DNA of 7,774 bases from Alphaproteobacteria bacterium UBA4588 (GTDB taxonomy: Bacteria; Pseudomonadota; Alphaproteobacteria; Puniceispirillales; Puniceispirillaceae), in the NCBI GenBank assembly GCA_002387605.1, contig DGJU01000050.1, positions 9,919 to 17,692 of the forward strand. The letters run 5' to 3'. The notes beneath the pieces are model-generated. The model did no database searches and was not told the origin of the DNA. It saw only the letters and a list, made by a program, of their open reading frames with translations. The first letter of the stretch is position 1; the number at the start of each line of letters is the position of its first letter. Position numbers and translations under genes: made by a program. Positions 6,293-7,774 of the stretch are shown one piece after another.

Positions 6293-6358
6293 CGCAAACA
6301 TCTTTTTTGCCATAAGGCCTTACCCGCCCGTTATTGTAATAGCGCTGTCATATCTAAC

Positions 6359-6371
6359 GGCTAGATTAGCC
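6359..6371. repeat. small hairpin in the esterase/HNH gap
   Basis: GGCTA (6359-6363), loop GAT, TAGCC (6367-6371): a perfect 5-bp stem with a tight loop. It is the first of three consecutive hairpins between the esterase stop and the HNH start. No T tract follows on the plus strand (AAGACAAATC), so it is not a standard terminator. Confidence 0.45.
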
Positions 6372-6378
6372 AAGACAA

Positions 6379-6425
6379 ATCAATATTTAGAGGTGTTCAT
6401 CAGTATAAAAACACCAAATATTGAT
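6379..6425. repeat. long imperfect hairpin upstream of the HNH gene
   Basis: The outer stem ATCAATATTT (6379-6388) pairs perfectly over 10 bp with AAATATTGAT (6416-6425). After a 3-base bulge (AGA) on the left side, the inner stem GGTGTT (6392-6397) pairs with AACACC (6410-6415) around a 12-base loop. Sixteen base pairs in 47 bases is far more than expected by chance. With hairpins on both sides it may belong to a structured RNA leader, a 3' end, or an operator. There is no T tract on either strand. Confidence 0.65.
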
Positions 6426-6429
6426 AATT

Positions 6430-6444
6430 CCGCCAATAAGGCGG
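6430..6444. repeat. GC-rich hairpin before the HNH gene
   Basis: CCGCC (6430-6434), loop AATAA, GGCGG (6440-6444), followed by CTTGTATT. A GC-rich 5-bp stem with a partly T-rich tail could be a weak intrinsic terminator for plus-strand transcripts ending the esterase gene, or the third element of the structured gap. On the minus strand it is followed by GAATTATC, which is not terminator-like. Confidence 0.45.
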
Positions 6445-6503
6445 CTTGTATTACGGCTGGCTTCGTGTTTGACTAATGCGATGAAAGGTAGGGTTATATT
6501 TCT

Positions 6504-7091
6504 ATGAATGCTGGCATGCATGCTCCTGCACTCGTTTTGAATGCAGATTTCCGTCCCTTAAGCTATTTTCCGCTATCCTTATGGTCATGGCAGGATAGCA
6601 TAAAGGCGGTTTTTCTCGACCGCGTTAGCATCATATCTGAGTATGAAGAAGTTGTGCGTTCGCCATCTCGTACGATGCCGTTGCCGTCTGTCATTGCGCT
6701 CAAAGAATATATACCGCAGAGCCGCAATCCGGCCTTTACCCGCTTTAATGTGTTTTTGCGTGATAAATTTACCTGCCAATATTGCAATCATAAGCTTCCT
6801 GCGTCTGACCTGACATTTGATCATGTGGTGCCGCGGTCGCGAGGCGGCCGGTCGCGCTGGGATAATGTTGTTGCGGCCTGTAGCCCATGTAATTTGAAAA
6901 AAGCGAATAAGATGCCGCGCCAGTGCGGGATGCATCCTCTGGTGGCCCCGGCAGCGCCGAACGTCTGGCAGTTACAGGAAAATGGCAGGGCTTTTCCGCC
7001 AAACTTCCTGCATCATTCATGGCGTGATTATCTATATTGGGATAGTGAGCTTTTGGAAGAGGCTACCAGCAACATCCCGTTATTTAACTAA
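6504..7091 (+). CDS. HNH endonuclease-fold protein
   Basis: A 195-residue protein of the stand-alone HNH family (COG1403) that is common in alphaproteobacterial chromosomes. C91 and C94 (CQYC) with C126 and C129 (CSPC) should hold a structural zinc ion. Between them DHVVPRSRGG (D106, H107) and W119-D120-N121 form the beta-beta-alpha metal active site, with N130 after the last Cys. The N-terminal 80 residues (VLNADFRPLSYFPLSLWSW and IPQSRNPAFTRFNVFLRD) are the usual family lead-in. The active-site residues look intact, so nuclease activity is likely but its target is unknown. No methylase, phage or toxin partner is beside it, which argues for a housekeeping role rather than restriction. An AGGTAGGG site (6486-6493) lies ten bases before the ATG, slightly far. 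M5 (6516) is a possible alternative start. The gene is convergent with coq7. Confidence 0.9.
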   Translation: MNAGMHAPALVLNADFRPLSYFPLSLWSWQDSIKAVFLDRVSIISEYEEVVRSPSRTMPLPSVIALKEYIPQSRNPAFTRFNVFLRDKFTCQYCNHKLPASDLTFDHVVPRSRGGRSRWDNVVAACSPCNLKKANKMPRQCGMHPLVAPAAPNVWQLQENGRAFPPNFLHHSWRDYLYWDSELLEEATSNIPLFN

Positions 7092-7129
7092 CGCCCCTCA
7101 TCATCTGGGCAGGTTCAGCTGAATCCAGC

Positions 7130-7702
7130 TTAGAATTTTTCAGCAATTTTGATAGCGGCTCTGCATCCTGTCTGGATAACGCTCCGCAAAATAGGGTAGC
7201 CAGTTGCCTCGCGCCCGTCATGCTCAATGGCGATATCACGGTGCTCCAGCTCTTCATCGCGAAACCTCTCAAGCGTTTTGGTTAATTCAGGCTCGCGGTC
7301 CTGTGCTTTTAAATGCTCAACCTGAGCAGCATAATGCTCACCAATGACTTCCTCAACAGCGATGGTGCAGGCCATCGCCGCCTTTGGTCCCATGGCAGCT
7401 GTCGTTGCGCCAAGAATAAATCCAGCCACACCCCAGACAGGGTCAAACAAAGACGGGCGCACCTTATAGTCATTCAGTAATGTATCAAAGGTATCAAGAT
7501 GTTCTTGTTCCTGTTCCATCATATGCTGAATTTCGGCAGCCTGCTCATGGTTCTTTAAGATAGCGAGCTGTCCTTTGTAAATCGTCTGTGCTGCCCGCTC
7601 TCCGGCATGATTAACCCGCAGAAAACGGTCAAGGTCAGCCGGCGTTCTTGCAGAATCTGACGCGGCAGTTGATGGAGTGGCGTGTTTAGGGCTCTGTGTC
7701 AT
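7130..7702 (-). CDS. coq7: COQ7-type 3-demethoxyubiquinol hydroxylase (ubiquinone biosynthesis)
   Basis: A 190-residue diiron monooxygenase that hydroxylates demethoxyubiquinol, the penultimate step of ubiquinone synthesis, at the inner face of the cytoplasmic membrane. All six iron ligands are present by comparison with human COQ7: E35 (NHAGERAAQ), E65 and H68 (EQEH), E117 (AVEEVIGEHY), E151 and H154 (ELEH). The closing segment, SVIQTGCRAAIKIAEKF, matches the family C-terminus. The hydrophobic stretch VWGVAGFILGATTAAMGPKAA fits the membrane-contact helix. The first 20 residues are polar and low-complexity, and vary between relatives. Length is normal. The ATG at 7702 follows a weak AAGAG-like site. 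The gene ends 38 bp from the convergent HNH gene. The oxygen-dependent reaction implies aerobic respiration with ubiquinone. Confidence 0.95.
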   Translation of the reverse strand: MTQSPKHATPSTAASDSARTPADLDRFLRVNHAGERAAQTIYKGQLAILKNHEQAAEIQHMMEQEQEHLDTFDTLLNDYKVRPSLFDPVWGVAGFILGATTAAMGPKAAMACTIAVEEVIGEHYAAQVEHLKAQDREPELTKTLERFRDEELEHRDIAIEHDGREATGYPILRSVIQTGCRAAIKIAEKF

Positions 7703-7722
7703 CGGGGGGCTCTTTTTCGCTC

Positions 7723-7774
7723 TTAAAAGGGGGCGGGAGCAAATGTCCCTGCAGAATCAAAGATAGACCTCAGC
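7723..7774 (-). CDS. possible 3' end of an upstream minus-strand gene (partial)
   Basis: On the minus strand one frame is open from the right edge to a TAA (7723-7725) and would encode LRSIFDSAGTFAPAPF. It would end 20 bp before the coq7 ATG, an operon-like spacing. Sixteen residues are too few to recognise a family, and an open stretch of this length is common by chance, so this is only a candidate. Confidence 0.22.
   Translation of the reverse strand, partial: LRSIFDSAGTFAPAPF

Noticed and set aside
6504..7091. HNH protein as part of a defence or restriction system
   Set aside because: No methylase, helicase, toxin, phage or mobile gene is in the window, and both sides are housekeeping genes.
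7117..7140. AGCTG-AATC-CAGCT followed by a T-rich tail, as a terminator for the HNH gene
   Set aside because: The stem is only 5 bp, the T run starts six or more bases later, and the stem overlaps the coq7 stop codon. Too weak to call.

Overview
This window looks like ordinary chromosomal DNA of an alphaproteobacterium. It carries eight clear protein genes and one strong candidate small RNA. The lineage call rests on three things: a Fur protein of the alphaproteobacterial Fur/Mur type (no structural CxxC zinc motifs), a COQ7-type diiron ubiquinone hydroxylase, and an intergenic RNA resembling the alphaproteobacterial MmgR/suhB (alpha-r8) family. Base composition is moderate and intergenic gaps are short. 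This fits a marine lineage such as SAR116, but that assignment is inference. I see no tRNA, rRNA, CRISPR array, insertion sequence, prophage gene or pseudogene.

Left part (1-4245, all + strand): the 3' part of a phosphatidylserine synthase gene (pssA), whose start lies before the window; a Fur/Mur metal-responsive repressor; a membrane-anchored FMN/Fe-S protein of the glutamate synthase large-subunit family that lacks the glutaminase domain; and a 12-TM-type MFS transporter. Gaps of about 75-130 bp allow separate promoters. A TTGACA box overlapped by a small dyad lies before the MFS gene.

Middle (4246-5435): a 356-bp gap carrying a convincing minus-strand sRNA unit. It has a promoter, a 5' hairpin, a single-stranded C/U-rich region containing CCUCCCU, and a UUCG-capped Rho-independent terminator with a T8 tract. 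Behind it lie an array of GGCCAG units spaced 11 bp apart and then gluQ (glutamyl-queuosine tRNA-Asp synthetase, minus strand), whose usual zinc ligands appear to be missing.

Right part (5436-7774): a carboxylesterase/phospholipase-type alpha/beta hydrolase diverges from gluQ. A 211-bp gap with three consecutive hairpins follows, then a stand-alone HNH nuclease-fold protein. Convergent with it is coq7 on the minus strand. A possible tail of another minus-strand gene lies at the right edge.

The genes do not form one pathway. They cover phospholipid synthesis, metal regulation, tRNA modification and ubiquinone synthesis. I found no evidence for a new defence or mobile system. The part most worth following up is the sRNA, whose CCUCCCU core is a perfect complement of the fur Shine-Dalgarno sequence in the same window.
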